NCBI GenBank assembly: GCA_954871525.1
Contig: OX940861.1
Span: forward strand, 13,190,842-13,254,841
Origin: Parietaria judaica
Lineage: Eukaryota > Streptophyta > Magnoliopsida > Rosales > Urticaceae
Reading direction: 5' to 3'
Length of the DNA: 64,000 nt
In this document: positions 10,276 through 22,167 of the stretch, piece after piece
Layout of the letters: every line of letters starts with the position of its first letter
Position numbering within the stretch: position 1 is the first letter of the stretch
Program-made: the position numbers and the translations under genes
The notes under the pieces: generated by a model
Told to the model about the DNA's origin: nothing
Database searches by the model: none
The model's input: only the letters and a program-made list of their open reading frames with translations

Positions 10276-11072
10276 ATCCGTAAACCGGCGCCAACGAATC
10301 TCCAAGTAAACTCATCTTTTCTCTTAGCATTTTTTAGAAATGTCCTCTAAGGCACACGACTATTTTGTGGCCTTCCAAAAAAATAGGTATACAAACGTTT
10401 TACAAGCTCACCATTTTCTCCAAAGAAAATATGGCAGGTTATCTCTCGGGATAACAGTACCCGTAAACGCAAAACGGAAGGTTATTCCAAAAGGCACTGA
10501 ACCTACAAACGTGGTTGGGGAGTTATCCCTGAAACGCCGCCGTAAAAACGGTAGGTGATCTCCGGGGAAAGTCCTCATGATCGTAGACGTGAAACGGTAA
10601 GGTTATCTCGCGTAACGCCCCCGCATCATACACGGAATGTTACTCCTAGGGACGCCCTCATATATCTTTTCAAAGCGTAGATTAAAAAATCCCGCAACAA
10701 ATTGAAGGTTGCAAAACATTCAATTGTAGGTTCTTTTAAAGCTTTCGAGAACAACGTCACTAAGCCGAACCAGAAACGAGAGATCAGAGGCAGAAATTCG
10801 CAGACTCTTAGAGAGAAAGAGAGAGGTCGAATTTCTGCTCTGGGGAAGGTGTGAAAAATGTGTAGAATGAGCTCCTTATTTATAGGCTCAGACTGTAACC
10901 GAATTAGAGAAATTCCCTTCCCTAATTTCGAATTCTATAAAATTAAATATGAATAATTATCTCGATCCAATGATCTAGATTAAATCTTATCTTTATCTAT
11001 TAATCAGGAATTTAATTATATAAGAAAGACTTGGTAAAATCAAAAATCAATCTTATCCTCTTATTAATAAAT

Positions 11073-11111
<39 letters not shown>

Positions 11112-11740
11112 AATTCGAATTCTATTATCTAGGCCCAACGATTGAGATTAAATCTTAAGCCGATCCAATGGACCAAATATATTCAGGATAAAATCAAACC
11201 CTAAACTTGATCACCAAGTTTCAATATTCGATTTTCATCCTTATTTTCGAAATTATATATTTTATATATATTAATGAATTTCGAATCCGACGGTTAAGAT
11301 TAAATCCTAAACCGATCTAACGGATACAATTAATTAGGTCAAATTCGAAAACCCTAAGCTTGGTCACAAAGCTATCAATTTAGAATTAGGGCTAGGGTTA
11401 AAAACAATTTTCTTAATCCAACGGTCGATATTAAATCATAACCGATTTAATGGATTAAATTAATTTTACGGTTTTTCTCAAATACCTAACAATAGGTACT
11501 TATGCCGCAAATATAAAAAGACCAAATCAATTCATGCGAATTTGCATGAGATTGGAGCAGCTTTCGATTTATACATACATATATATATATAAACATATTT
11601 AATTATCATATAAATCTATTAATTATTAATAAAGATATTAATAATTAAATCCAAATAATAAAATTACGTTAATTACCACTGATCTTAATATCATACATTA
11701 AATGTCATAGTTCCATACCATCATTTAAATTCGTGGTATG
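10276..11740. repeat. Old repeat-derived sequence
   Basis: Non-coding. It contains a (TA)n tract at about 11080-11108 and several variants of 'GATCCAATGGA..AGATTAAATCTTA' (near 10965, 11145, 11300 and 11420). These look like diverged internal repeats of an LTR. The short ORF at 10340-10558 overlaps the repeat tail and has no family signature, so I do not call it a gene. Confidence 0.35.
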
Positions 11741-13009
11741 TGTTACAGTTTACCGAAACCGATCACAAACTTAGAAATTCTCTAAATCACAAACCGTAAA
11801 CGACTCGGTTCAAAAAGAAAAGTTTCTTAGCGTTAAATTTCCAACAACTTTCATGTTGATGAAAAATCCTAATTTGGCTTTATTTTGTCAATTTAATTTT
11901 GGGTACCAAGATATGGTACATTTGCCACGTCACAGATAAAACTTTCCGATGTCTGACGCAGAATTTAGTTTTATGAATTCTGTCAAATGATTAAACATAT
12001 CGAATTTTCATATCACCTACGTATCATCCGTTACGAAGCTATCCTGGGGAACATGGACCCGTATCACTTAAGCTCCAACGAACTGCTATAAGTTCGTCAA
12101 ACACTTATATAATTCTACTATAAACCCGAGGCTGCACTCTTTAGTGATACAATATATATTATTCCCTCTTTATACCAAGGTGTCTATCTATATAATTAAA
12201 TTCAGGTTATTGATTTTTCACTTGATGACCCATACATGAGCAGGCGGTTTTTACCGTTTTGCCTCTCATTGCATTTTCATCCTTGACTTAGTCAGTAATA
12301 ACATGAGTAACCCACTTATGGTTTCGATTCATAAGTTGCGCACGGGTACCTCTCACATCTCATTACCGACAATCAAGGGAATCACCATGACTCTAAAGAG
12401 AGCTGTGTGATGCCCATTTCTATGACCAAGCTACCTTAACTGTTGACTATCATGTTCCCAAAATAATAGCATTGGGAATGACACTAAAATGTGTTCTGTA
12501 ACAGTTAAATCAAAGAACAATCAAGTCAACAGATCAGACTCAAGATCACTCAGGGCGTAGATTGAATATCCATTTGATCATCTACTAGTGACTCAACTCC
12601 AAGTTATCAGTGACGGTCTTATATGATAAATTTCGGAGTTTAAGTTGGGTCTAGTCCAGTATGAAGACGTTTCATACTTAATGCACTTCTAGTGAGTGTC
12701 ACACACACTTAATCCAGAATATGATTATATCACTTAGTCACATTAATGACCTTATCCGATTAATGGGCTCCCACCCACTTGATCAAGACACAGACATTTT
12801 AAGTTCATTTATTATGTTTATTAATTCTTCCTCACATTGTCTCGGTTGTGATAATAATAACATAATTGCATCCTTAATGAACCATGAAACAAACATTCTA
12901 TTTTACTATACCAGACATTATAATATAAGCACCATCTTTCATTTAACGACTTGTCATAATCTTTTACAAATAGGATAAAAACAGCTTGTTTAAGGACACA
13001 TGTCCAACA
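11741..13009 (-). repeat. LTR-like segment, possible solo LTR (minus)
   Basis: Read on the minus strand it begins TGTTGGACATGTGTCC at 13009, a typical plant LTR start (TGTTGGACATGTG). A candidate end is TAAACTGTAACA at 11741, giving about 1.27 kb with no coding capacity. The immediate flanks do not form a matching TSD, so the left border is uncertain. Confidence 0.4.
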
Positions 13010-13010
13010 A

Positions 13011-13230
13011 GGGATTCCTCTGCCGTCTTCTCTTTAGCTAGCTTCTCCGCCTTTATCTCTGGGAGTCAGGGATTTCTCTGGCGCCTTCTCTCTAAGTAGC
13101 TTCTCCGCCTCTATCTATGAGGAGTCGGGGATTCTTCCGGCGCCTTCTCTCAGGGTAGCTTCTCCGCCTCTATCTCTGGGAATTAGGGATTCTTCCAGTG
13201 CCTTCTCTCTAGGTAGCTCCTCCGTTCTGA
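13011..13230. repeat. Tandem repeat, ~60-bp units (about 4)
   Basis: Four imperfect units of GGGATTCTTCCGGCGCC followed by TTCTCTC..GTAGCTTCTCC and GCCTCTATCTCTGGG. They adjoin a long (TA)n tract at about 13250-13285. Confidence 0.8.
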
Positions 13231-13247
13231 CATAAGTTGGGTATTTA

Positions 13248-13269
<22 letters not shown>

Positions 13270-13288
<19 letters not shown>

Positions 13289-13620
13289 AGAAAATGGAGT
13301 TATATAGATATAGAGAGCGTTTGGATCAGTTGTGATGAGTTGTTCGGGGTGACCCAGAGTTACCGTTTGATTGAAATGAAGCTCCTATTTATAGGATGGT
13401 CCACGGATTTACGGGAAATTATTAATAATTTTCCCGGGCCCTTGAACAATTTGAATATTGCTTGGCGCGATGGCGCGTTGGCGGGATGGCGGGATGGCGC
13501 GATGGCGTGATGGTGCGATGGTATTGGTATTAATAAAATAATTTTTAAATGCTCTTTTTACGGTAAAAGTACCAAATTTTCTACTAACTTTTTTCGGGCC
13601 GAGACTTGTTGACTTTTTGG
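13270..13620. repeat. Right arm of the inverted repeat pair, with GGCGCGAT array
   Basis: The reverse complement matches 9500-9800 (GGAGCTTCATTTCA, then GGGCCC..AAA.TTATTAAT). It also includes a short GATGGCGCGATGGCG run (about 13468-13520). From 13590 there are three GTTGACTTTTTGGCCCG-like units. Confidence 0.55.
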
Positions 13621-13699
13621 CCCGAGTCTCGTTGACTTTTTGGGCCGGGTCCCGCTGACTTTTTGTGGCGGGTGCGGGTCATTTTTGCGGGCTTTTTGG

Positions 13700-14730
13700 C
13701 CTCTTAGCTGTATTTTTTGGGTTGGGCCTTAATTTTTCCGGGCTCGGAAAAATACCCATAACACCTACTTCACATCGTTTTCCATTTTCTTGTCGTACCC
13801 ATAACACAACAGAAAAATATATACATAACCCTTGAAAAATAGAGAAGATCAAAACAATCAGAATATTAAAGCGGAAACAAAAGTCACTGTTCGCCAAAGG
13901 TTTAAACCCCAAAATGAAACACAAATTGAACGCTCTCACCTTCAACATCATGATCATTAGATTGAGAATAATTGAGATCATATAACTAAGCAATAAACCG
14001 CACCATATGTCACAACCAAATATAATTTGTTTATTACAATAAACCTTAGTGGATACTAAAATACAAATATATAAATGTTGACTTGTGTGTAAATGTGATG
14101 GAAAATCACCAACTAACCTAAGAAATATCATCACCAACTATTTTTCTGGAATCGAGTCTTAGTGCGAATCATCGAAAGTGGTAAAAATCCAGATGAAATT
14201 AACCTGTATCGTCCGTTTATAAAAAATAAAATTAATGGATTGACTACTCATTAGCTCACTTTTGGCAATGGACAATGACGAAGCCAACTGTCGTGATTAA
14301 TAAGGGCACCAGTAGACACTGGTAATGAATGCGGTAAATTGGATGCAGTGTATTTTGGTATATTTCTAAGGGAATATGAATGTATCAATTTAATAGCAAA
14401 TATGTCATTTACAAAATATTCAAGAGGTATCGGTAAAATTATATTTTAACTGTACTTCAAAAAAGTGACATAAATAGAATAAAAACCAATCAATTTATGT
14501 TATCAAATTCCATTCACATAAACGGTTTTTAACACTATGACTACTATGGAAGTAAAACAATATAACAATTATATACAATCGTGAGGTGCGGAGCTATTGA
14601 ATGGCCAGTGCATATACGAGCTGTACTTGAAAATCGTGCGAAAAAATAATTTCGTTTGAAAAAAAAATTAAAATCAGTGAAAACTATATAAAAGGCATCA
14701 GAGTCACCACCCAGAAGTCCAAACTACATG
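13700..14730. other. Intergenic, no supported gene
   Basis: AT-rich. A minus-strand open frame at 13679-14137 has low-complexity hydrophobic composition and no recognised domain, and I leave it uncalled. The sequence after 13740 (GGAAAAATACCCATAACACC) looks like degraded LTR flank. Confidence 0.4.
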
Positions 14731-15770
14731 TACTAGAACAAATAGTTGATAACACCACACGTTTTCCACAACATCTCAACGAAACGTGCTTGTTATTTAC
14801 CGGAACCGCGACTTGCCTATTTACCGTCCGCGGCCTATTACTTTTTACCACGACCTCAAGGCGTGATTTTAAAAAGCATACTTGAACGAGGATAATTAAA
14901 ATAAGCCTCGGCCCTAAAACTAAAGAGCAGCGGCTTACTTGCTTTACCACAACGTCTTCATCACGTTGATTGATCATTGACAATTTTCAATTTTGCCGTG
15001 GTTATATTTATCAATAAACCGATGTAAGGGTTAGCTAAACAACGAAGTCGACGCGTTGTCTGAAACCACCCAAAAATATACTACAGTCGCGGCTGCACGG
15101 TAGAAATAACGCGACCATAATATGATTCAAGCCGCGGCTTTGGTTTATTTTATTACAGTATCGAAATTACGATATGTATCGCGGCTGGATTTTAAATAAA
15201 GCCGAGGTATAGATGCAATATCTAGACGTCACAGAAACATTAATATGTTGAAACATAACCTCAAATATTTTTAGCCGCGGTGGTGTTTAGCACGTCGGGG
15301 TTTATGTAGTAAGCCTCGACTTTCGTTAACAATCGATAGTTTAATCTAACGGCCATACCGAGGCATGTTATTACAAAATAATTCTTAAATAAGATGTGGC
15401 TATAATCATACGTTTTTAGTGACTTTATGAACACTACCGCGGCGTGTAGTTTTACGCCACCAAACAAAGGGCAGAAGAGTAATTGGCCATACATTTGTGC
15501 CGCGGTATATTTAATTGGCCGAAGCAAAAACAAACTAGCCGAGGTCGTGTAAAATGTGCCGAGGTGAGTTATGGAAACCATCCGTTTTTAAACATATAAT
15601 ATATACTTCTATGTATTATATATATAGTATTAAACATAGGAAGAAATATGCATTAAACATAAAAATATATAGTATTACATAGCTAAGAGAGAAAAAAAAT
15701 ATCAAAACACAGAAGCGATGCTCTCGACGTGCTTATGGACACGACGTACGCGAATTTGGTGTTGCTTCTT

Positions 15771-16622
15771 TCATTCTGTCTTCCCCCAGTGGACAGTCGC
15801 CGGCATCTCTACTACCCTATTAAAGTTCGTCTGCTCCGCGTCGAGGCGAAAAACCTCGTCCCGCAAGTCGAAGAAAACAAATGTTTCATTCTTAGGCAGG
15901 CTTTCAAGCATGCTTTCGATCAGAAAAGTGGCACAAAGAACCCCGTCAACCATGTCAGATACATATTCCTCTGGCCGTAAGCCATGCTCTCGATGCGCTC
16001 TCCCCACTGTCACTGGCAGTCTCAAAGACCCTGCATTGCGCCATGCGATCCCGCTTTTGTCTAACACTTGCACGCATACAAATGGATGATCCCGCTTGTA
16101 GTCGCACGACCAATGCCGAGGCACAAGCGGACGACCTTGTAGTCGTTTATCGCAATGTCGAATCAGAAACATAACACCGAATGGATGCCCTCGAACCCGG
16201 GCGAATAGGATGTTGGAGTTACAAGATATCTCACCTGCCGAGTCGCTGGATTAAAAAACCGCGAGTCGCGTCATGTTGTCCCACTCGAGTCTCAGGCTGA
16301 CCAAGCCGTTAGAGGTGCCTACCATCATCAGAATGAGATTTGCGGGGTTGAGCTCAGCAACATCAATTATCTACACTGTTTTGCCATTGATCAGCATCAA
16401 TATAAACTGTTCCACCCACCGTTCACTGATGGCGATCACGACTGGCCCGTTTTTGGCCTGCTGACATATTCGGTGAGCGTTAATAAACGAATCATCGCTA
16501 GATATGAGATCCCGCCAGGTTTTGGAGACACTCTTGAATCTCAGCAGGGATTTCGCCGGCAGTTCCGCTAGGATTTTTTAGAAGACGACCTATTCGGGAA
16601 GAATGTCTGAAGTGTTTTCCAT
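15771..16622 (-). pseudogene. F-box protein pseudogene, copy 1 in CACTA-1
   Basis: Starting at ATG 16622 (minus), the translation reads through two early stops into a clear F-box: ILAELPAKSLLRFKSVSKTW, then RDLISSDDSFINAHR. The C-terminal half (15771-16172) resembles an F-box-associated region: VDGVL..., then FVFFDLRDEVFRLD. Intact relatives act as substrate receptors of SCF ubiquitin ligases. Stops in the F-box and frame breaks in the middle make this copy non-functional. It is related to copy 2 at 19952-20664, including the 5' flank (an ACACGTGTC..ACGT motif) and the 3' flank (AAGCGATGCTCTCGACGT), so a whole gene unit was duplicated. Confidence 0.75.
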
Positions 16623-16639
16623 TGTAATTTTTGAAAATA

Positions 16640-17035
16640 AAAGAGAGATGGCTGCCCTCTCTTATACACTCACAACGTATGGATTTACGCGCTGCGGCTT
16701 TAACTGAATTAGTTCGAATGGTTTTCAGCTTTCTTCATGCTTAGGACACGTGTCTGTACGTGATTGGTTTTTAGTTTAGGGTTTACAACTACTTCACTTC
16801 ATCACGTCGAGGCCTGAGTCAATCTTAATTGTGATGTCATCAGCCTTTCACTATTCCTGGAGTTTATCATCACTAGGGCTATTTTAAAGATCGACGCGAT
16901 TTCATAGTTGAAAAAATTAGCGTATTCCCTATCGAGCCGCGGCAATGTTCATCGATTTATAAAGAATATGATCACAGCCGCGGCGTATCGGTGGTTAAGG
17001 TTTCAAAACAATAATTTTTTTTATTTCGAAAATAG
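16640..17035. other. CACTA-1 internal, upstream flank of F-box copy 1
   Basis: The segment shares ACACGTGTC and CCTTTCACTATTCC with the flank of copy 2 (about 20780-20900). It then carries GCCGCGGC motifs near 16936 and 16978. Confidence 0.55.
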
Positions 17036-17684
17036 TACACAGAGCCTCTATAAATTAATAGTCGCGATTAAATAATATTTTTGTCTGGTCCTAACTCGGG
17101 CCTAACTAGCTAAATTTATAATTCGCTAAATGTATAACATAATATTTTTTTTTAGAAAAGTATATATACGTCGCAAGTGATATATAAATTGATAATTCAA
17201 TATAATTTTTTACATAAATATTTATAAAATCATTATAAATTAAATATAACATGAATAACTATGAAATCGCATTAAATAAAAAGATAACATTACATCACTA
17301 ATAATGTAGTATTCTTAAAATATAATTCTATAGATTTAATTATCAATACTCTAAGAATTAAGTTATTGCTATTCCTCTTTAATATCATTGGTATCTTTAA
17401 TATTTTAGATATTGGTACTCGATATAATAAATTCTTTTTTAAATCATAATAGTCTCTCTTGATATTCTTAATATTAATTGATACACTTTAATATTATCTC
17501 GATATAATAAGCCGAAATAATTTTTCGTTATTGAAGATATGCGTTTATAGCTGATTAATAATTTTGTTCTTGATCATATTAATATATAAATTAATAAATT
17601 ACTAAATTATATGTTAATTAATAATCCGATAAAGTAATATTTTTGTCAATCCCAACAGTATTAATTTATAGAGGTTGTACTGTA
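17036..17684. mobile_element. MITE nested in CACTA-1 (649 bp)
   Basis: The outer ends TACACAGAGCCTCTATAAAT and (reverse complement) TACAGTACAACCTCTATAAA are inverted. Both continue TTAATA. The interior is very AT-rich and non-coding. A diverged relative occurs at 61753-62085 plus 63640-63930, sharing GATTAAATAATATTTT and CCTAACTAGCTAA. No convincing TSD is visible. Confidence 0.65.
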
Positions 17685-17712
17685 TCTATAACTATATCGT
17701 AATATATATATA

Positions 17713-19490
17713 CAAGGTTCTACTTACCGTGGATAATCGACGATTATCGGTCTTACCGATGTTTATCGGTAAATAATCTACTACACTAGTTGCCGGTTTG
17801 GTAATTTATCGCCGATAATCGAGATAATCGAAAAATCCTTTTCGAATCGATTATCGTTTTTTGCAGTGTAAAATTGAGGGACTTTTCGGTGCAATTAAAA
17901 AAAATATTAGGGCAGGTATAAATTGAACTTTTTTCGCCGAATATCGAACCAAACCCTACTTCTCGCCTCTTCTCGCCGCTGTGAAGCCAAATCTTGTTGA
18001 TTTGGGCAATTTTCGAGATGGTAAGTCACTCGATTTTTGGTTAATCATGTGCTTATCACTGATAATCGTGTATTTAGCAAAAGTTTGCAAAGTTTTGATT
18101 TAAGAATTTTTCATCCAATTTCTCCAAATTTGTGCGAACTTTTTGGTAAATATAGGAGTTATAATCATAGATATGTATGAATCATGCATTTTTTTTTCTT
18201 TGATATTTACTCATTTTCATGATTTTTAGAAGATTTGCATGAGTTCAAAACTAAAGAGTTAGTTGTTCATACGATTTATGTTTGGAAATGGGGAAAGATT
18301 GATACTTTTGTGATTTTGAGTTTTTTTTTTTTTTGTATTTTTATGAATGTATCTTGATGAAAACTTGTTTCCATGACTTAGTTTGTAATTATTTTGTTAG
18401 ATTTAGAGGAAATTCGGATTTGTATGCTTGTTAGGCAAAAGTATACAAAGTTTTGAATTTTTAAATTTGCTAAAAATATAGATATTTTTTTATGATTTAT
18501 TATTTGTATATTCTTTAAAATATTGTAGCTAGAGTAAGAAATATGAATTTGTGGGGGCTTTGAGGTCTTGAATTTCAAGATTACAATATTTTTTTGGGTT
18601 TTTTTTAATGTAAAAATTAAAAAGTATAGAAATTCATATTTTTTAATTTTTGTAGTAATTTAATCAATTTTTTTTTTATGTTTCTCTTTCATTAATAAGT
18701 TATTGAATTATTAATCTCAGATTTTGGTGATTTTTTTTTTTTTACATATTTGAGTTTAAATCCGATTTTCTCATAATTGCGGCAAAAGTATTCTATGTTG
18801 ATCTTTTTTTATGTGTGAGGTGATCTACTCATTTTTTTTAGTGTTTTCGTTGATTAAATATTTTTTGAAATAATAATCTGATATTTTGGTGTAATTTATT
18901 TTTAGATTCGATGATAATTCGGCTATTCTCATAATTGTGCCAAAAGTATTTAAGTTTATCTTTTTTTTATTATTATTATTTCAAAGGTAATCTAGTGACT
19001 TTTCATGCTGTTAGCTTTCGTTAAATAATTATTACTATAATAATGTGAGATTTTGGTGCAATTTAATTTTAGGTTTGAGGAGAATTATATTTTGCGGCAA
19101 AAGTACCTATTTTTGCCATTTGTCTTGCTGCTTTTAACTATTCTCATAATTCTTCTTGTTATTTAGGTTGAAGATGAGTAAAGACAACGTTGCTAGGGAG
19201 CATTGCACTCCATATGGGGATCCGAGCAACAACTCGGGCTTCAAGTGCAATTACTGCGGGAAGGAGATCTAAGATGGCAGAATCACAAGAAAGAAACAAC
19301 AGTTGGCCGGCACCGATAAGAACAAATATACCACGCACGAGATTGTACGCACTTCGAACGTGCATGACGTGATTTGGAACAAATATCTGAACATGCATGT
19401 AGAAGCAAGTGGTGCCAGCGGTGTTATAGAAGCCCACAGGAGATCGTCGTTTTTCTGAGGTCTGAACTTGCCGATAAAAATCGATAAACG
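17713..19490 (+). mobile_element. hAT element 2, 3'-truncated, nested in CACTA-1
   Basis: It begins CAAGGTTCTACTTACCG and is collinear with hAT-1 (4464 onward) through the 5'-UTR-like block (CTTCTCGCCGC) and the donor-like ATG|GTAAGT near 18020. It also shares the roughly 160-bp internal units. It retains the first coding exon of the transposase (19174-19458). The right terminal repeat was not found; CACTA-type sequence resumes by about 19510. Confidence 0.75.
19174..19458 (+). pseudogene. hAT transposase N-terminus (BED zinc finger), broken
   Basis: The ATG follows an acceptor-like TTATTTAG at 19160-19167. The reading is MSKDNVAREHC, then SGFKCNYCGKEI, then a TAA at 19270-19272. It resumes in frame with DGRITRKKQQLAGTDKN. 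The CxxC pair in KCNYCGKEI followed by an ITRxKQxLAG-like stretch is the usual BED zinc finger at the start of plant hAT transposases, which binds the transposon ends. The frame ends at TGA 19456-19458. The catalytic core and dimerisation domain are absent. Confidence 0.75.
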
Positions 19491-19689
19491 CACCTCAACG
19501 TGTATGCAATAACTACCGCGGCTATTTTGTTAAATGTGTAAGTTTATTTTGCAATTTTTGTTTAAAACTGAACCCTATAACACAATTTTCAACCGCAGTT
19601 CGGTGATTACGATCGTAATCACTGATAATCGCAAATGTCGTTAATTCGGACATATACACCAAATTTGAAGATCTAAACAACACACCAAA

Positions 19690-19702
19690 ATTTTAACCTT
19701 CG

Positions 19703-19738
<36 letters not shown>
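19690..19738. repeat. (AT)n microsatellite
   Basis: An uninterrupted TA dinucleotide run inside CACTA-1, upstream of the downstream flank of F-box copy 2. Confidence 0.9.
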
Positions 19739-19741
<3 letters not shown>

Positions 19742-19951
19742 CTGATTACCAAAAAAAGCCTTAAGCTAATTCAAAACCAACTACATCGGTGGTGCATACA
19801 TATATATGATGAAATATGCATAAAATATAAAAATACAAACTAGCTAGCTATTAAGAGAAGGAAATAAAAAAAATCAAAACAAAAAAGCGATGCTCTCGAC
19901 GTACTCATGGGGACGATGAATTGTTACCCCGTGTTGCCTTTCCCATGCTTG

Positions 19952-20664
19952 CTACCACCTGCGAACAATCAGTGGGTCCTCTGCTGCCGTCGGAAACTCC
20001 GTCCCCACCAAGTCGAGGCGAAGCACCTCGTCTAGCAAGTCGACGAAAACAAATGCTTTCTCCTCAATCTCGATTAGAATCTGAAAGGCGCATTGAAGAA
20101 CCCCGTCAACCATGGTAATTTTCGGTACCGGCCATCTCTCTGACAGTGACACTGGCACTCTCAAAGGCGCCGAAACATTTCGCCAGGTGATCTTGCCTTT
20201 GTCGAACACTTTCATGCATACAAACGGATGACCTTTCTTGTCGACGCACAAGCGGGCAACCTTGTAGTAGTTGGTCGTGACGTCGAGTCGGAAACCTAAC
20301 GCCACGTGGAGTTCCTCAAACTCGGGTGAATACACAGGTGGAATCGAAAGACGTCTCACATGCCGAGTCGCCAGATTCCAAAGCGCGAGTCGTGTCACGG
20401 TGTCCCACCAGAGTCTCAGGCAGACCAAGCTGTTGGAAGAGCCCACCATTTGCGGGATTTTGGTGGCGGAGTTAGGCGCCACACGGATTCTCCGCACCCG
20501 TTCGCTGTTGATACGCAGCTACAATACAAACATTTCCGTCCCCCATTCAGCGAAGGCAATCAGGATTGGCCTATTTTTCTCCTGACAACAAATTTGGTGT
20601 GCGTCAATAAACGACTTACCACTTGGATTTTGGAGAACACGAGGTCATCGAGAAGATTATGCAT
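19952..20664 (-). pseudogene. F-box protein pseudogene, copy 2 in CACTA-1
   Basis: It starts at ATG 20664 (MHNLLDDLVFSKIQ) and then jumps directly to SGKSFIDAHQICCQEKNRP. About 25 residues of the F-box core present in copy 1 are deleted, with loss of frame. After a stop near 20520 a long frame (19952-20497) covers the F-box-associated part: RLWWDTVTRLALWNLATRHV, YKVARLCVDKKGHPFVCMKV, FVFVDLLDEVLRLDL. This half is cleaner than copy 1, so the duplication predates most decay. Confidence 0.75.
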
Positions 20665-22167
20665 TGTATTTTTTAAGAGAAGAGAGAAGCGACGTTTGGA
20701 GTTTAGGGCCAAGGCTTCTTTTACCCAAAAACTGCAGATTATACCGAAGCAGTTCGTGGGGTTTTGGTTTCTCTGCATGTATGAGACACGTGTCAATACG
20801 TAATTAGGTGTCGCATGTTTTGAAACTGCCACACTCCATTACGTCACCACTGATGTGATAAGGGTGGTGGCTATATTGTCAACCTTTCACTATTCCCCGT
20901 GTTTAATCACATCATTATAGCATAGCCATCATTAATTAAGCGGGTTCTTTTATCCGATTTAACTTTTTGAAGCCATGATTATTTATAATTTTTGAATATG
21001 TAGGCAAGCTAACTTAATTGCAGGTGTAAAACTAGTTTAGGCGCTCCCGGGATCCGCGGAGCCCTTCCACGCGCGTGAGGGGGAAACCGGTGCTCTGGGG
21101 GGCTTTTCGCTGCGTGGGGGGAGGCTCCTGGGCGCGCTGGAGGCTATGAGGCACACTTGAAGGTCTTCCGAGACGCTTTTGTAATAAATTTGGCCACGGC
21201 GTGACTATAAAATAACTGTATATAATTTTTAAATTGGTCGCGGCACAGTTTTCCAACATGCCGAATGAATCGGGCTAACGTTTATAAAAAGCCTAGCCGT
21301 AATATCAACAAGGCCGTAGCTATTAATAAATTAATACAATGGTTGAAATAAATCATAGCTCATGTCACATTTTCAAAAGGCAAATATTTCTCGTAGCCGC
21401 CGCGGTAGGAAAAAAAAAACAATTATATATTTGTATATAACACGGCTCATTTTCTAACAGTCACGGCCTATACCAAAATAAAATAACGGCTAATTTCAAC
21501 TAGCACCGCGGCATGTTTAAAAAAAAAAAAAAAACTCAATTTTTAAATATCAACAAGAAATTTTATTTCCAAAGAGTTGCGGCTTAGATCAAGTATTACA
21601 ACGGCACAATTCACAAGTTACTGCGGTATCGTTTTTTCCTAATACCACGGCTTGCGTAGCATATATTTTTTACACGGAATTTTGAAAGTAAGTTGCAGCT
21701 CTGTGTTTAACTACTTGCCGCGGTTCCGTTCAGTGGAATATCGTTGTTTCCTGAAATCGAAAACCGCGGCTTATTTTAATAATTATCCGTTGAAAGAAGT
21801 CGCGGCGTAATATTTAACGATTTGCCGCGGTTGAGTTTAGTCGAACATTGTTGTTTGCTCAACTACAAAGCCGCAGTTATATTAATTATGTCACCGTTGA
21901 TTTGGCCGCGGCTTTGTTATCAAAGACCGAGGCAATCTTTTTGTTAAAAAAAGGGTAAGCACAACGTTTTTGAGATGTTGAAACAATTTTAGATGCGGCA
22001 TATTGTAATTTTCGCCGCGACAGGTATGTTTACCAACCACGTTTCACAAACTTCCTTAAATATTTGCGGCCAAAGTACCACGCGTTTATCAACCACGTTT
22101 CAAAACTGTCCTGAAAGGTTTCAAGGACTGTTTTAAACTGTCTTCAAATCACATATTTGTACTAGTG
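20665..22167. repeat. Right subterminal region of CACTA-1
   Basis: Non-coding. Repeated GCCGCGG / CCGCGGC motifs near 21400, 21506, 21717, 21762, 21822 and 21905 lie in both orientations, as expected for transposase-binding subterminal repeats. It ends TTTGTACTAGTG. Confidence 0.75.

Larger units (their letters stand above)
14731..22167. mobile_element. CACTA (En/Spm) element 1, 7.4 kb, with F-box gene copies
   Basis: The left end TACTAGAACAAATA and the right end (reverse complement CACTAGTACAAATATG) are inverted relatives. ATG lies immediately outside both (14728-14730 and 22168-22170), the 3-bp TSD expected of CACTA. Further in, CAACATCTCAA..AACG at the left mirrors CGTTTTTGAGATGTTG near 21965. 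Both flanks hold many direct and inverted GCCGCGGCTT-like motifs (about 14800-15570 and 21230-22030), typical CACTA subterminal repeats. No TNP2 or TNPA transposase was found, so it is non-autonomous. Inside are two F-box pseudogene copies, a MITE and a hAT fragment. The left terminal base is T instead of C. Confidence 0.88.

Noticed and set aside
10340..10558. 72-aa ORF as a gene
   Set aside because: It overlaps the degenerate tandem repeat region, has no domain and no conserved context.
13679..14137. 152-aa minus-strand ORF
   Set aside because: Low-complexity hydrophobic translation of AT-rich DNA at the edge of degraded LTR sequence, with no recognised family.
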